Assembly: GCF_027922425.1 (NCBI RefSeq)
Contig: NZ_BSFQ01000001.1
Location: forward strand, 1 to 64,000
Direction of reading: 5' to 3'
Source: Pseudonocardia halophobica
GTDB lineage: Bacteria > Actinomycetota > Actinomycetes > Mycobacteriales > Pseudonocardiaceae
DNA length: 64,000 nt
The notes under the pieces are model-generated. The model was given only the letters and a program-made list of their open reading frames with translations. It searched no databases and was not told the DNA's origin. Position numbers and translations under genes: made by a program. Of the stretch, positions 1 to 8,218 are shown piece after piece. The stretch's first letter is position 1; each line of letters starts with the position of its first letter.

Positions 1-102
1 CTCCTCAGAAGCCACCAACGACAAGAACCGATCAGCCACACCCTGCCGTCGCGGGCGTCCGGAACACCTCGTCCCGAACATCAACAACCTTACGGAGGAC
101 CG

Positions 103-1287
103 ATGACCATCGCGACACCGCAGCTGCCCTTCGCCCGCCCTGGCGTGCTGGACATCGCGCCGCTCTACGCCGAGCTGCGCGAGCGCACCCCGATCTGCGT
201 GGTGCGCACCGCGACCGGCGACCCCGCGTGGCTGGTCACGGGGCACGCCGAGTGCCGCACGCTCTTCGCCGACCCGCGCCTGGGCCGGTCCCATCCCCAC
301 CCCGAGCGCGCCTCCCGGGTGTCCGGCTCGGCGATCCTGGGCGGGCCGATGATGGGCGACCCCGAGACCGAACGCGAGCAGCACGCGTTGATGCGCCGCC
401 TCCTCGCCCCGGCCTTCTCCGCCCGCCGGATGCTGCGCCTGCGGGAGCACGTCGACGAGCTCGTCGGGCGGGCGCTCGACGCCCTCGAGGCCGCCGGCTC
501 ACCCGCCGACCTGCACGAACACCTCGCGCTGCCGGTGCCGATCCTCGTCATCTGCGAGCTGCTCGGGGTGCCGTACGAGGACCGGACCCGGTTCCGCGCC
601 TGGTCGGAGGGCGCGGGGCGGCTCGACGACCGCGAGGCCGCCCAGCAGTCCCTCCAGGCCCTGGTCGGCTACGTCTACGGCCTGGTGGCGCGCAAGCGCG
701 AGGAGCCGGGCGAGGACGTGCTCAGCGACCTCGCCGCGTCCGGCCCGGAGCACGACTGGCAGAGCGCCGCCCTGGCCGCGGCCCTGCTCTTCGCCGGCCA
801 CGAGACCACGGTGACCCGCATCGACGTCGGCACGGTGCTCCTGCTGCAGCATCCCGGGCACTGGGCCGCGCTGGCCGCCGATCCCTCGCTGGTGCCCGAC
901 ACCGTCGAGGAGGTCCTGCGGCTGGCCGCGCCGGGCGGCAGCGGGCTGCCCCGCTACGCGCACGCGGACGTCGAGATCGGCGGTGTGACGATCCGGACCG
1001 GCGACTGCGTGGTCCTCGCCCCCGCGGCCGCCAACCGGGACCCGGACGCGTTCGCCGAGCCCGAGCGCTTCGACCCGGGCCGCGCCGACGCCCGCAGCCA
1101 CCTCTCCTTCGGTCATGGACCGCGCTACTGCATCGGCGCGAGCCTCGCTCGGGTGGAGCTGCAGGCCGTGTTCACGGCGCTCCCGGCCCGCTTCCCCGGG
1201 CTGCGCCTGGACCGCCCGGTCGAGGCGCTGCCGTTGCGGTCCGACCTGCTCACCGGCGGCCTCGACGCCCTGCCCGTCGCCTGGTGA
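103..1287 (+). CDS. Cytochrome P450 monooxygenase
   Basis: A soluble bacterial class I P450 of 394 residues, normal length for the family. It would hydroxylate a small substrate using electrons from a ferredoxin, but no ferredoxin or reductase gene lies nearby. The I-helix oxygen-activation motif AGHETT is at residues 231-236, the ExxR pair at E270/R273, and the heme loop FGHGPRYCIG at 336-345 places the proximal cysteine at C343. The ATG at 103 follows an ACGGAGG ribosome site by 5 nt. The next gene runs convergently, so this is probably a single-gene transcript. Substrate is not predictable; the adjacent degradation genes suggest catabolism rather than antibiotic synthesis, which is inference. 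Confidence 0.95.
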   Translation: MTIATPQLPFARPGVLDIAPLYAELRERTPICVVRTATGDPAWLVTGHAECRTLFADPRLGRSHPHPERASRVSGSAILGGPMMGDPETEREQHALMRRLLAPAFSARRMLRLREHVDELVGRALDALEAAGSPADLHEHLALPVPILVICELLGVPYEDRTRFRAWSEGAGRLDDREAAQQSLQALVGYVYGLVARKREEPGEDVLSDLAASGPEHDWQSAALAAALLFAGHETTVTRIDVGTVLLLQHPGHWAALAADPSLVPDTVEEVLRLAAPGGSGLPRYAHADVEIGGVTIRTGDCVVLAPAAANRDPDAFAEPERFDPGRADARSHLSFGHGPRYCIGASLARVELQAVFTALPARFPGLRLDRPVEALPLRSDLLTGGLDALPVAW

Positions 1288-1301
1288 GACGCCCGAACCC
1301 C

Positions 1302-1365
1302 GTTCGCCCAGGTCACCCGAGGTCGTGAGTGGCAACTGCCCCTAGAGGGGCAGTGGGCACTCACG
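1302..1365 (+). repeat. Dispersed 3'-end palindromic repeat, copy 1
   Basis: The 42-bp palindrome at 1324-1365 has arms starting CGTGAGTGGCAACTGCCCC and a TAGA centre. It is preceded by a conserved one-sided arm at 1302-1323. The same structure recurs at 26476-26540, 53061-53124 and 54160-54223. Here it sits between convergent genes, and its right edge supplies the TGA stop (1361-1363, minus strand) of the maleate-isomerase-like gene. It can form a strong hairpin and probably ends transcription from both sides. Confidence 0.85.
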
Positions 1366-2107
1366 GGGCCAGGAGGCGACCGGCGTTCGGGACCTCGGGT
1401 GGGAGGCCCAGCTCCTGCAGGATCCGGTAGGTGGTCGCGGTGGCCGCGGAGAGCACCGGGATGCCGATCTCGTCCTCGACCGGCTGGATCGAGGGCAGGG
1501 ACGGCATCTGGACGCAGCAGCTCAGCACCAGCGCCTCGGCGCGGGACAGGTCCAGCTCGTGGCGATGTTTCCGCAGGTCGGCCGGGTCCAGCCGGGCGAC
1601 GGCGAGGTTGTCCGGCACCTCCAGCGACAGCGAGTCGACCACCTCGACGCCGGCCGCCTCCAGGTACTCGACCACGGCCTGGGTCAGCGGCTTCATGTAG
1701 GGCGTGATGATCGCGACCCGGGACACGCCCAGGGCGGCGATGCCGTCGAGCAGCGCCCCGGCCGAGGAGATCACCGGGGCCTGCGCGCCCTCGGCCCGCA
1801 GCGCCGCGGTGATCGAGTCCTCGGCGGTGCAGTGGTAGCCGGGCCCCTGGGCCATGATCGCGACCAGGCAGGCCGTGGCGACGACGTCCGGGCGGGCGTC
1901 GGCCAGCTCGGTCGCCGCCCGCTCGGCCTGCGCGTTCATCGCGCGCAGCTGCTCCGGCGTGACGTGCTGCATCCGGGCCCGCGCGGAGTGGAAGACGAAC
2001 CGGTTGGCCGGGTCGACCTCCTCGCGGGCGCGCAGCATCCGCGGCAGCTCGGTCTCCATCGTGAGGTTCGAGCTCGGGACGATCATCCCGATGTGGTGGT
2101 CGGTCAT
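1361..2107 (-). CDS. Maleate isomerase / Asp-Glu racemase superfamily protein (NicE-like)
   Basis: A 248-residue member of the two-cysteine Asp/Glu racemase superfamily that includes maleate cis-trans isomerase and arylmalonate decarboxylase. C80 (context TACL) and the C197/C198 pair (LSCC) sit where the family has its two catalytic cysteines. Maleate isomerase turns maleate into fumarate, the last step of the nicotinate ring-cleavage route. The ATG at 2107 overlaps the TGA of the upstream NicX-like gene (ATGA, 2104-2107), so the two are translationally coupled and likely share a pathway. The stop lies inside a palindromic repeat. Arylmalonate decarboxylase or hydantoin racemase activity cannot be excluded. 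Confidence 0.78.
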   Translation of the reverse strand: MTDHHIGMIVPSSNLTMETELPRMLRAREEVDPANRFVFHSARARMQHVTPEQLRAMNAQAERAATELADARPDVVATACLVAIMAQGPGYHCTAEDSITAALRAEGAQAPVISSAGALLDGIAALGVSRVAIITPYMKPLTQAVVEYLEAAGVEVVDSLSLEVPDNLAVARLDPADLRKHRHELDLSRAEALVLSCCVQMPSLPSIQPVEDEIGIPVLSAATATTYRILQELGLPPEVPNAGRLLAP

Positions 2108-3150
2108 CGCTGCTCCACCGGGCGCATCTCCGGGACGGTGAGCTCGCCGGCGTCGACGATCAGCTCGTCGTCGAGGTAGAGGCTGTTGCCGCGCATCGGG
2201 ATGTCGAAGTGGCACGCGGTGTCGTTGGGCCCGCCGAGCTCGTTGTTCGGGCCGATGGAGAACATGACGTTGCCGTAGAAGCTGCGCAGCTCCATGCCCA
2301 TGCCGCCGCCGAACTGGGTCAGCCCGTGCCAGTGCGCGCGCTCGTCGAGGCCCCAGCCGACGTGGCTCATGCCGTAGCCGCGCGGGTCGTCGAAGCTCTC
2401 GATGTAGGAGGAGAGCAGGTCCGCGTCCAGGCCCGAGGAGCCGGCGCCGCCGCGGATGTCGCGGATGAACCCCTCCTCGATGGTGATCTCCACCGGGGTC
2501 TGGACGTAGGTGTTGAACGGCAGCAGCACGTCCCCGGGGGCGAGGACGATCTTCCCGTCGACGCCGTCGTCGGCGCCGCCGGTGAACACGAACGCGGCCG
2601 GCCAGTGGTCCCAGCGGCCGGGCTGGTCGGTGTAGCCGTACTCGCTCATCGTCGGGTAGACGCCGAGCTTGTAGGTCACGTCGGTGCCGTGCGGGCTGGT
2701 GATCCGCATGGTCTGCGCCTTGGCCAGCAGCTCCGCGCCGATCTCCACGCGTTCCCGCAGCTCCATTGTCGGCATCAGCCGGGCCAGCAGCGGGGCCGGC
2801 TCCACCGCGGTCAGGATCCGCGTCCCGGCGGCCTGGATCTCGAACTGCTCCGGGCTGAACAGCAGGAACGTGCAGTCCACGACCATGTCGACGCTCTTGA
2901 GCGCCTCCACCGCCAGCCGGTTGTCCGCCAACCCGGAGTCGCCGACCGCCCACGCCCCCGACGCGCTCGTCGGTGCGGGCAGCCGCAGGTGGAAGCCCTG
3001 CGCGCCCAGCTTGCCGATCGCCCACAGGAACGCGTCGGCGTACTCGGCGCGCTCGTTCCCGCGGGTCAGCACCGCCACCGTCTCGCCCTCGTGCACCGCC
3101 GAGAGGGTCAGCTGCTGCAGGCAGATCTCGTTGAACAGGTTCTGGTCCAT
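2104..3150 (-). CDS. 2,5-dihydroxypyridine 5,6-dioxygenase-like protein (NicX/M29 fold)
   Basis: A 348-residue protein of the NicX family, which shares the aminopeptidase M29 fold but is an Fe(II) extradiol-type dioxygenase opening 2,5-dihydroxypyridine to N-formylmaleamate. H263 (SHVGWG) and the HxD pair H314/D316 (ACHFDI) match the position and spacing of the known H/H/D iron ligands. The ATG at 3150 follows GGAGGAG, which is why it is preferred to longer open versions. It overlaps the downstream maleate-isomerase-like gene by 4 bp. Formamidase (NicD) and maleamate amidase (NicF) genes are absent from the window, so the true substrate may be another heteroaromatic or catechol compound. Confidence 0.75.
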   Translation of the reverse strand: MDQNLFNEICLQQLTLSAVHEGETVAVLTRGNERAEYADAFLWAIGKLGAQGFHLRLPAPTSASGAWAVGDSGLADNRLAVEALKSVDMVVDCTFLLFSPEQFEIQAAGTRILTAVEPAPLLARLMPTMELRERVEIGAELLAKAQTMRITSPHGTDVTYKLGVYPTMSEYGYTDQPGRWDHWPAAFVFTGGADDGVDGKIVLAPGDVLLPFNTYVQTPVEITIEEGFIRDIRGGAGSSGLDADLLSSYIESFDDPRGYGMSHVGWGLDERAHWHGLTQFGGGMGMELRSFYGNVMFSIGPNNELGGPNDTACHFDIPMRGNSLYLDDELIVDAGELTVPEMRPVEQR

Positions 3151-3274
3151 GGCTCCTCCGGCCTCGGCTCCCGAGATAGTCCGAACACTGACGATTACCG
3201 GTACGAGCCGCTGCGTCAAGCGCTGGATGTGACATCCGGGTGACGAAATGCCGGATCGGCCGGACCTGAACCGG

Positions 3275-4822
3275 TTACGAGACGTCCCGATCGGTCCCGG
3301 CCCAGTGCTGCGCCCGCAACTCCCGCTTGAGCACCTTGCCCGCACCGGACAGCGGCAGGACCTCGACGAACTCCACGGACCGCGGGGCCTTGTACCCGGC
3401 GATGAGGCCCTTGACGTGGTCGCGCAGCTCGGCGGGATCGGGGTCGCTCCCCGGCGCCCGGACGACCACGGCGTGCACCCGCTCGCCCCACTCGTCGTCC
3501 GGCACCCCGATGACCGCGCAGGCGGCGACGGCCGGGTGCCCCGCGAGGGCGTTCTCCACCTCGGCCGAGTACACGTTCTCGCCGCCGGTCACGATCATGT
3601 CCTTGAGCCGGTCGACGACGAAGACGTAGCCCTCCGGGTCCATCCAGCCGCCGTCGCCGGTGTGCATCCACCCGTCGCGGACGGCCGCGGCGGTCTCGTC
3701 GGGCCGGTTCCAGTAGCCGAGCATCACGTGCGGACCCCGCACCGCGATCTCCCCGACGGTCCCGCGCGGCACCTCGCGGTCCTCGGCGTCGACGATCCGG
3801 ACCTCGGCGTGCGGCGCGGCCCGGCCGGCCGAGCGCCGCAGCCGGTCGGTCGCGTGGTCCTCGGGCAGCAGCAGGGTGGCGACGGGCGAGAGCTCGGTCA
3901 TGCCGTAGGCCTGCACGAACTCGGCGGTCGGCATCCGCTTCGCGGCCCGCTGCAGCACCGCCTCGGAGATCGGCGAGGCGCCGTAGGTGAGCCGGCGGAC
4001 GGAGGAGAGATCGGCGTCGGCGGTCTCGGGCGGGTCGACCAGCATCTGGATCATCGTCGGGACCAGCAGCAGGTCGGTGACGCCGTGCCTCGCGATCGCC
4101 TCGGCGACCCCGCCCGGGGTGAACGACGGGACGATCACGTGGGTGCCGCCGACGACGTTGCGGGCGACCCAGGCGGCACCGTCGGCGAGGTGGAACATCG
4201 GCGCGGCGTGCAGCAGGCGCCCGCCCGGCGTGGCCAGCGCCCCGGACGCGAGCGACCCGAGCGCCGACGCGAGCAGGTTGGTGTGGCTGAGCACCACGCC
4301 CTTGGGCGTGCCGGTGGTGCCGCCCGTGTACCAGATCCCGGCGGGCGCGTCGCCGCCCCGGCGCGCGTCCTCGACCGGTTCGTGCCCCGCGACCAGCACC
4401 TCGTGCGCGACGGTCCCCTCGGGCGCCGGGCCGTCGCCGCACCAGACGACGCGGCGCAGGTCCGGGGTCTCCGCGCGCAGGGCGGGCAGCAGGCCCGCGA
4501 AGGTCTCGTCGACCAGCAGGATCCGCACACCGGCGTCGCGCAGCGAGAAGGCGATCTCGGCCGCGCTCCAGCGCACGTTGACCGGGGCGAGCACGCCGTC
4601 CGCCCACGGCACGGCGAACAGGTACTCGTGGTAGCGGTCCGAGTTCAGCGACAGCATCGCGACCCGGTCCCCCGGCCCGCAGCCCAGGTCGCGCAGGCCG
4701 GCGGCGAGCCGCGCCACCCGGTCGATGGACTCCGCCCAGGTCCGTACCCGGTCCCCGGCGATCGTGGCCGGGAGGTCCGGGGTCTGCTGGGCCGCCCGGT
4801 GCAGGGCCTGGGTGAGGTACAT
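3275..4822 (-). CDS. Acyl-CoA synthetase / AMP-dependent ligase (ANL superfamily)
   Basis: This 515-residue adenylate-forming enzyme activates a carboxylic acid with ATP and then transfers it to CoA. It has the phosphate loop YTGGTTGTPKG, the YGMTE motif, the hinge region DRLKDMI, and the C-terminal GAGKVLKREL segment holding the adenylation lysine. The ATG at 4822 follows GGAGG. It lies upstream of, and in the same direction as, the NicX/NicE-like pair with a 124-bp gap, so it may act on a related aromatic or fatty acid. The substrate cannot be read from sequence. Confidence 0.9.
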   Translation of the reverse strand: MYLTQALHRAAQQTPDLPATIAGDRVRTWAESIDRVARLAAGLRDLGCGPGDRVAMLSLNSDRYHEYLFAVPWADGVLAPVNVRWSAAEIAFSLRDAGVRILLVDETFAGLLPALRAETPDLRRVVWCGDGPAPEGTVAHEVLVAGHEPVEDARRGGDAPAGIWYTGGTTGTPKGVVLSHTNLLASALGSLASGALATPGGRLLHAAPMFHLADGAAWVARNVVGGTHVIVPSFTPGGVAEAIARHGVTDLLLVPTMIQMLVDPPETADADLSSVRRLTYGASPISEAVLQRAAKRMPTAEFVQAYGMTELSPVATLLLPEDHATDRLRRSAGRAAPHAEVRIVDAEDREVPRGTVGEIAVRGPHVMLGYWNRPDETAAAVRDGWMHTGDGGWMDPEGYVFVVDRLKDMIVTGGENVYSAEVENALAGHPAVAACAVIGVPDDEWGERVHAVVVRAPGSDPDPAELRDHVKGLIAGYKAPRSVEFVEVLPLSGAGKVLKRELRAQHWAGTDRDVS

Positions 4823-4893
4823 GGTCGCCTCCGGGGCAGCGCTGCCGTGGCCCCGGAACGTAGCGGCCTGTCCGGTTTCGCACCACCCGCCGG

Positions 4894-5751
4894 TCAGCGG
4901 AGAAGCTCCGGGTCGAGCCCGGCGAGACGCCCGCGGTCGGCCAGGATGTCGATCTCCGTGATCCGGCCGTCGACGACGGTGAACGCCAGCAGCGCGACCG
5001 GGCGGCCGTCGAGCGTCCCGAGCACCCCCGGCTCGCCGTTGACCAGCACCGGGTGCCGGACCTGGTCCTCGCTGCGGTAGGCCGCCGCCTGGCCGGCCAC
5101 CGCCCGCGCCCCGTGCACCGCGCGCAGCCCGTCGCCCGTGTCGGCACGCAGCACGACGTCCGGGTCGAGGACCGCGACCAGGCCCTCGATGTCCCCCTCG
5201 CGCGCCGCGGCCAGGAACGCGTCGACCACCTCGCGGCGCGCGCCGCGGTCCGGCCGCAACGCCGGCTCGGCCCCGCGGACCCGGCGGCGGGCGCGGCTGG
5301 CGAGCTGGCGGGCCGCGGCCGGGGTGCGCTCGACGAGAGGCGCGATCTCGTCGAACGGCAGCCCGAACATGTCGTGCAGCACGAAGGCCAGCCGCTCGTC
5401 CGGCGCGAGGGTCTCCAGCACGACCAGCAGCGCGAGCCCGACCGAGTCCGCGAGCTCGGCGCCGTACTCGGGGTCCGCGGCGTCGTCGCGGCGGACGATC
5501 GGGTCCGGCAGGTGGTCCGGGAAGGGCTGCTCGCGGCGAGTCTGGCGGGCCCGCAGCTGGTTGAGCGCCACCCGGGCGACGACCGTGGTCAGCCAGGCCC
5601 GCGGGTTGTCCACGTGCGCCGGGTCCGAGCGGTGCAGGCGGATCCAGGCCTCCTGCACGGCGTCGTCGGCCTCGCTGAGCGAGCCCAGCACCCGGTACGC
5701 CACCTGCCGCAGGTACGGCCGGTGCTCCTCGAAGTCAGCCACCGGATCCAT
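4894..5751 (-). CDS. ECF41-type RNA polymerase sigma factor with SnoaL-like C-terminal domain
   Basis: A 285-residue extracytoplasmic-function sigma factor. Residues about 1-165 hold sigma-2 and sigma-4 domains; the remainder is a SnoaL/NTF2-like regulatory extension with the NGxxG motif (NGEPG), typical of group ECF41. In that family the extension acts as a fused regulator, replacing a separate anti-sigma factor, and the target is a neighbouring gene of the carboxymuconolactone decarboxylase/oxidoreductase/epimerase kind. The divergent gene here (5836-6288) is exactly such a partner. The ATG at 5751 follows GGGAGGA. Autoregulation through the shared spacer is likely. Confidence 0.9.
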   Translation of the reverse strand: MDPVADFEEHRPYLRQVAYRVLGSLSEADDAVQEAWIRLHRSDPAHVDNPRAWLTTVVARVALNQLRARQTRREQPFPDHLPDPIVRRDDAADPEYGAELADSVGLALLVVLETLAPDERLAFVLHDMFGLPFDEIAPLVERTPAAARQLASRARRRVRGAEPALRPDRGARREVVDAFLAAAREGDIEGLVAVLDPDVVLRADTGDGLRAVHGARAVAGQAAAYRSEDQVRHPVLVNGEPGVLGTLDGRPVALLAFTVVDGRITEIDILADRGRLAGLDPELLR

Positions 5752-5752
5752 C

Positions 5753-5779
5753 CGTCACATCCTCCCGTCGGCGCGTGTC
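5753..5779 (+). promoter_or_regulatory. ECF41-like promoter for the CMD gene
   Basis: CGTCACA (5753-5759), 16 nt, then TGTC (5776-5779). The described ECF41 consensus is TGTCACA-N16-CGTC, so spacing matches and each box differs by one base. Transcription would start near 5786, ahead of the start codon at 5836. Confidence 0.55.
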
Positions 5780-5787
5780 GAGGTGGT

Positions 5788-5814
5788 GACCCACGAGAAC
5801 CCGCCGATGTGACG
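5788..5814 (-). promoter_or_regulatory. ECF41-like promoter for the sigma factor gene (autoregulation)
   Basis: On the minus strand, CGTCACA (5808-5814), 16 nt, then GGTC (5788-5791): the same architecture as the plus-strand promoter and facing it. The two -35 boxes form a perfect inverted repeat, CCGTCACATC at 5752-5761 and its complement at 5806-5815. The predicted start points cross, so the two promoters should interfere. Confidence 0.5.
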
Positions 5815-5835
5815 GCGGGACGGAAGGAGACCGAC

Positions 5836-6288
5836 ATGTCCTCACGCATGACCAACCCCGCCATGGTCGTCCCCGGTGCCCTGCAGGCCCTGCTGGCGCT
5901 CGGCGAGGCGGAGAAGGCGACCGGCATCCCGGAGACCGTCCTGGAGCTGGTCCACCTGCGCGCCAGCCAGATCAACGGCTGCGCGGTGTGCCTGCACATG
6001 CACGCCCGCGCCCTGCGCAAGGCCGGCGAGTCCGACGAGCGCATCGACACCGTGGCCGGCTGGCGCGACGCCCCTTTCTTCACCGACGAGGAACGGGCGG
6101 CGCTGGCCCTGACCGAGGCCGTGACCCGGCTGGCCGACCGCGCCGACCCGGTGCCGGACGAGGTGTTCGAGGAGGCGGCCGCGCACTACGACGAGCAGCA
6201 GCTCGGCGCGCTGATCCTCTCGATCGCGAACATCAACCTGTGGAACCGGCTCAACGCGACCACCCGGCAGGTCGCCGGCGCCTACTAG
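5836..6288 (+). CDS. Carboxymuconolactone decarboxylase family (AhpD-like) protein
   Basis: A 150-residue all-helical protein with the AhpD-type redox motif CAVCLHMH: C49, C52 and H56 in the CxxCxxxH arrangement. Such proteins act as disulfide- or peroxide-linked reductases, or have unknown function; true 4-carboxymuconolactone decarboxylation is unlikely because of the CxxC centre. It is the expected target gene of the divergent ECF41 sigma factor. The ATG at 5836 follows GGAAGGAG. Likely induced under the stress or nutrient condition sensed by the sigma factor, which is unknown. Confidence 0.9.
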   Translation: MSSRMTNPAMVVPGALQALLALGEAEKATGIPETVLELVHLRASQINGCAVCLHMHARALRKAGESDERIDTVAGWRDAPFFTDEERAALALTEAVTRLADRADPVPDEVFEEAAAHYDEQQLGALILSIANINLWNRLNATTRQVAGAY

Positions 6289-6299
6289 GCCGCACGAAA

Positions 6300-6928
6300 C
6301 TACTGGGGCTGGCGGAATGCGGCCGCCGCCGCGACCCCCTTCGCCGGGTCCCAGCCCGGCACGTCCGCGACGGCCCGGATCATCGCCTCGGTGATCCGGC
6401 CGTCCGCGGCGAGCAGGGCCGCGACCGCGGCGGGCGACACCGCGCCGTCGACCTCGTTCTCGCAGAACTCCACGACGAGGTCGCGGCAGGCGTCGTCGCT
6501 CAGCGCGGGCAGCCCGACGCCGGTGAACCCGTCGGACCTCTCGTAGGGGGCGCGGGACCACCCACCGTCGAACCCGTAGACGAAACCCACCCACTCCCCG
6601 GCGGCCATCGAGGCCTCCGCCGGCGGGGCCCACCAGTCCGGGGCGCCGGCGAGCGGGTCGGTCTCGGGCTCGCCGAAGTACTCCGCCGCCGTGCGGAAGT
6701 AGGTGTCGGAGTACTCGTGGTCGTTGCCGATCAGGACCGCCCGGTCGCCGAGCGGGTGCAGGTCGGCCCAGTTGCCGCCGCGCCGGGCTCGGCGAAGCAG
6801 GAGCTCCCCCACCCGCGGGTGGCGCAGATCGCGGCGAAGGCGGCCCAGCGGCCGCGCATCTCGGCGGGCGTCGGCAGGTCGAGTGCAACGAGGGTCACCC
6901 GGACAGGGTGTCCTACGCCGGTGTCCAA
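6300..6928 (-). pseudogene. Hypothetical gene with a -1 frameshift in a G run
   Basis: Two minus-strand frames join at the five-base C run on the plus strand, 6806-6810. The N-terminal part, from a TTG at 6928 or a GTG at 6898, reads ...AICATRGWG; the C-terminal part continues GELLLRR...GNWADLHPLGDRAVLIG to the stop at 6300. Adding one base to the run gives a single frame of about 200 residues. I do not recognise the family; the protein is acidic, tryptophan-rich and without membrane segments. This is either a true inactivating slip in a homopolymer or a sequencing error. Confidence 0.6.
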
Positions 6929-7014
6929 ACATGAAACACCTCGGAGGGGGAAGGCTCCGGGAGGGTGGCGGCAGCAGCAGCCTCCCCGAGAACGACGAAG
7001 GAGTCGATCCCCGC

Positions 7015-8127
7015 ATGAAGACCAAGGCCGCGGTCGTCTACGAGACCGGCAAGCCGATCGAGATCGAGGAGCTGGAGCTCGACGGCCCGAAGGACGGCGA
7101 GGTCCTGATCCGCTACACCCACGCCGGGCTGTGCCACTCCGACGTGCACATCTCGCACGGCGACCTCGAGGCCCGCCTGCCGATGGTGCTCGGCCACGAG
7201 GGCGCCGGCATCATCGAGGAGGTCGGCCCCGGCGTCACCCGCGTCAAGCCGGGCGACCACGTCGTGTGCTCCTTCATCCCGAACTGCGGCACCTGCCGCT
7301 GGTGCGCCACCGGCCAGCAGGCCATCTGCGACATGGGCGCCACCATCCTCGAGGGCTACCTGCCCGGCGAGCGCTTCCCGTTCACCGGCCCCAAGGGCAA
7401 CTACGGCGCGATGTGCATGCTGGGCACCTTCTCCCAGTACTCCACCATCCACCAGAACTCGGTGGTCAAGGTCGACGACGACCTGCCGCTCGACAAGGCC
7501 GTCCTCGTCGGCTGCGGCGTGCCCACCGGATGGGGCTCGGCGGTCAACGCCGCCGACGTCAAGCCGGGCGAGACCGTGATCGTCTCCGGTGTGGGCGGCA
7601 TCGGCATCAACGCCGTGCAGGGCGCCCGCTACGCCGGCGCGAAGAACCTCATCGCCGTCGACCCGCTGCAGAACAAGCGCGAGAAGGCGATGGAGCTCGG
7701 CGCCACCCACGCCGTCGGCTCCATCGAGGAGGCGGCCGACCTCGCCCGCCAGATGACCAACGGCAACGGCGCCGACAAGGCCGTCGTGACCGCGGGCATC
7801 GTCACCGAGGAGATCGTGACCGGCGCGTTCGACGCGATCGGCAAGGGCGGCACCGTGGTGCTGACCGGCCTGAACAAGCTGTCGGCGCAGAACGTCAACC
7901 TGCCCGGCTCGATCTTTACGCTGTTCAAGAAGACGGTGAAGGGGTCGCTCTTCGGCGACTGCAACCCGACCACCGACATCCCGAAGATCCTGGGCCTGTA
8001 CCAGTCCGGGGACCTCAAGCTCGACGAGCTGATCACCAAGACGTACACCCTCGAGCAGGTCAACGAGGGCTACGACGACCTGCTCAACGGCAAGAACGTC
8101 CGCGGCGTGCTCGTCCACGAGCACTGA
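7015..8127 (+). CDS. NDMA-dependent (nicotinoprotein) zinc alcohol dehydrogenase
   Basis: A 370-residue medium-chain dehydrogenase closest to the actinobacterial NDMA-dependent alcohol dehydrogenases, whose tightly bound NAD is recycled by an external carrier, thought to be mycofactocin. Catalytic zinc ligands are C40, H61 and E62; the structural zinc lobe has C91, C94, C97 and C105; the Rossmann motif is GVGGIG. The ATG at 7015 follows GAAGGAG. It is convergent with a GAF-AAA-Fis activator across a strong terminator, an arrangement known for alcohol-inducible dehydrogenases. An MftG-like oxidoreductase lies at 30067-31539. Confidence 0.92.
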   Translation: MKTKAAVVYETGKPIEIEELELDGPKDGEVLIRYTHAGLCHSDVHISHGDLEARLPMVLGHEGAGIIEEVGPGVTRVKPGDHVVCSFIPNCGTCRWCATGQQAICDMGATILEGYLPGERFPFTGPKGNYGAMCMLGTFSQYSTIHQNSVVKVDDDLPLDKAVLVGCGVPTGWGSAVNAADVKPGETVIVSGVGGIGINAVQGARYAGAKNLIAVDPLQNKREKAMELGATHAVGSIEEAADLARQMTNGNGADKAVVTAGIVTEEIVTGAFDAIGKGGTVVLTGLNKLSAQNVNLPGSIFTLFKKTVKGSLFGDCNPTTDIPKILGLYQSGDLKLDELITKTYTLEQVNEGYDDLLNGKNVRGVLVHEH

Positions 8128-8150
8128 GTCCCGGACACCCGATCCGCCGC

Positions 8151-8178
8151 GGCGGGACCGGAAACGACCGGTCCCGCC
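8151..8178. terminator. Bidirectional hairpin terminator
   Basis: An 11-bp perfect stem (GGCGGGACCGG at 8151-8161 with its complement at 8168-8178) and a 6-nt loop. It sits between the convergent alcohol dehydrogenase and activator genes. Confidence 0.7.
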
Positions 8179-8218
8179 CCGGCGGGGGAGCTTGCGGACC
8201 CGCCCGTCGAACAGAGCC

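Noticed and set aside
103..4822. A secondary-metabolite biosynthetic gene cluster around the P450
   Set aside because: There is no synthase, cyclase or tailoring set; the neighbours look catabolic and are in separate transcripts.
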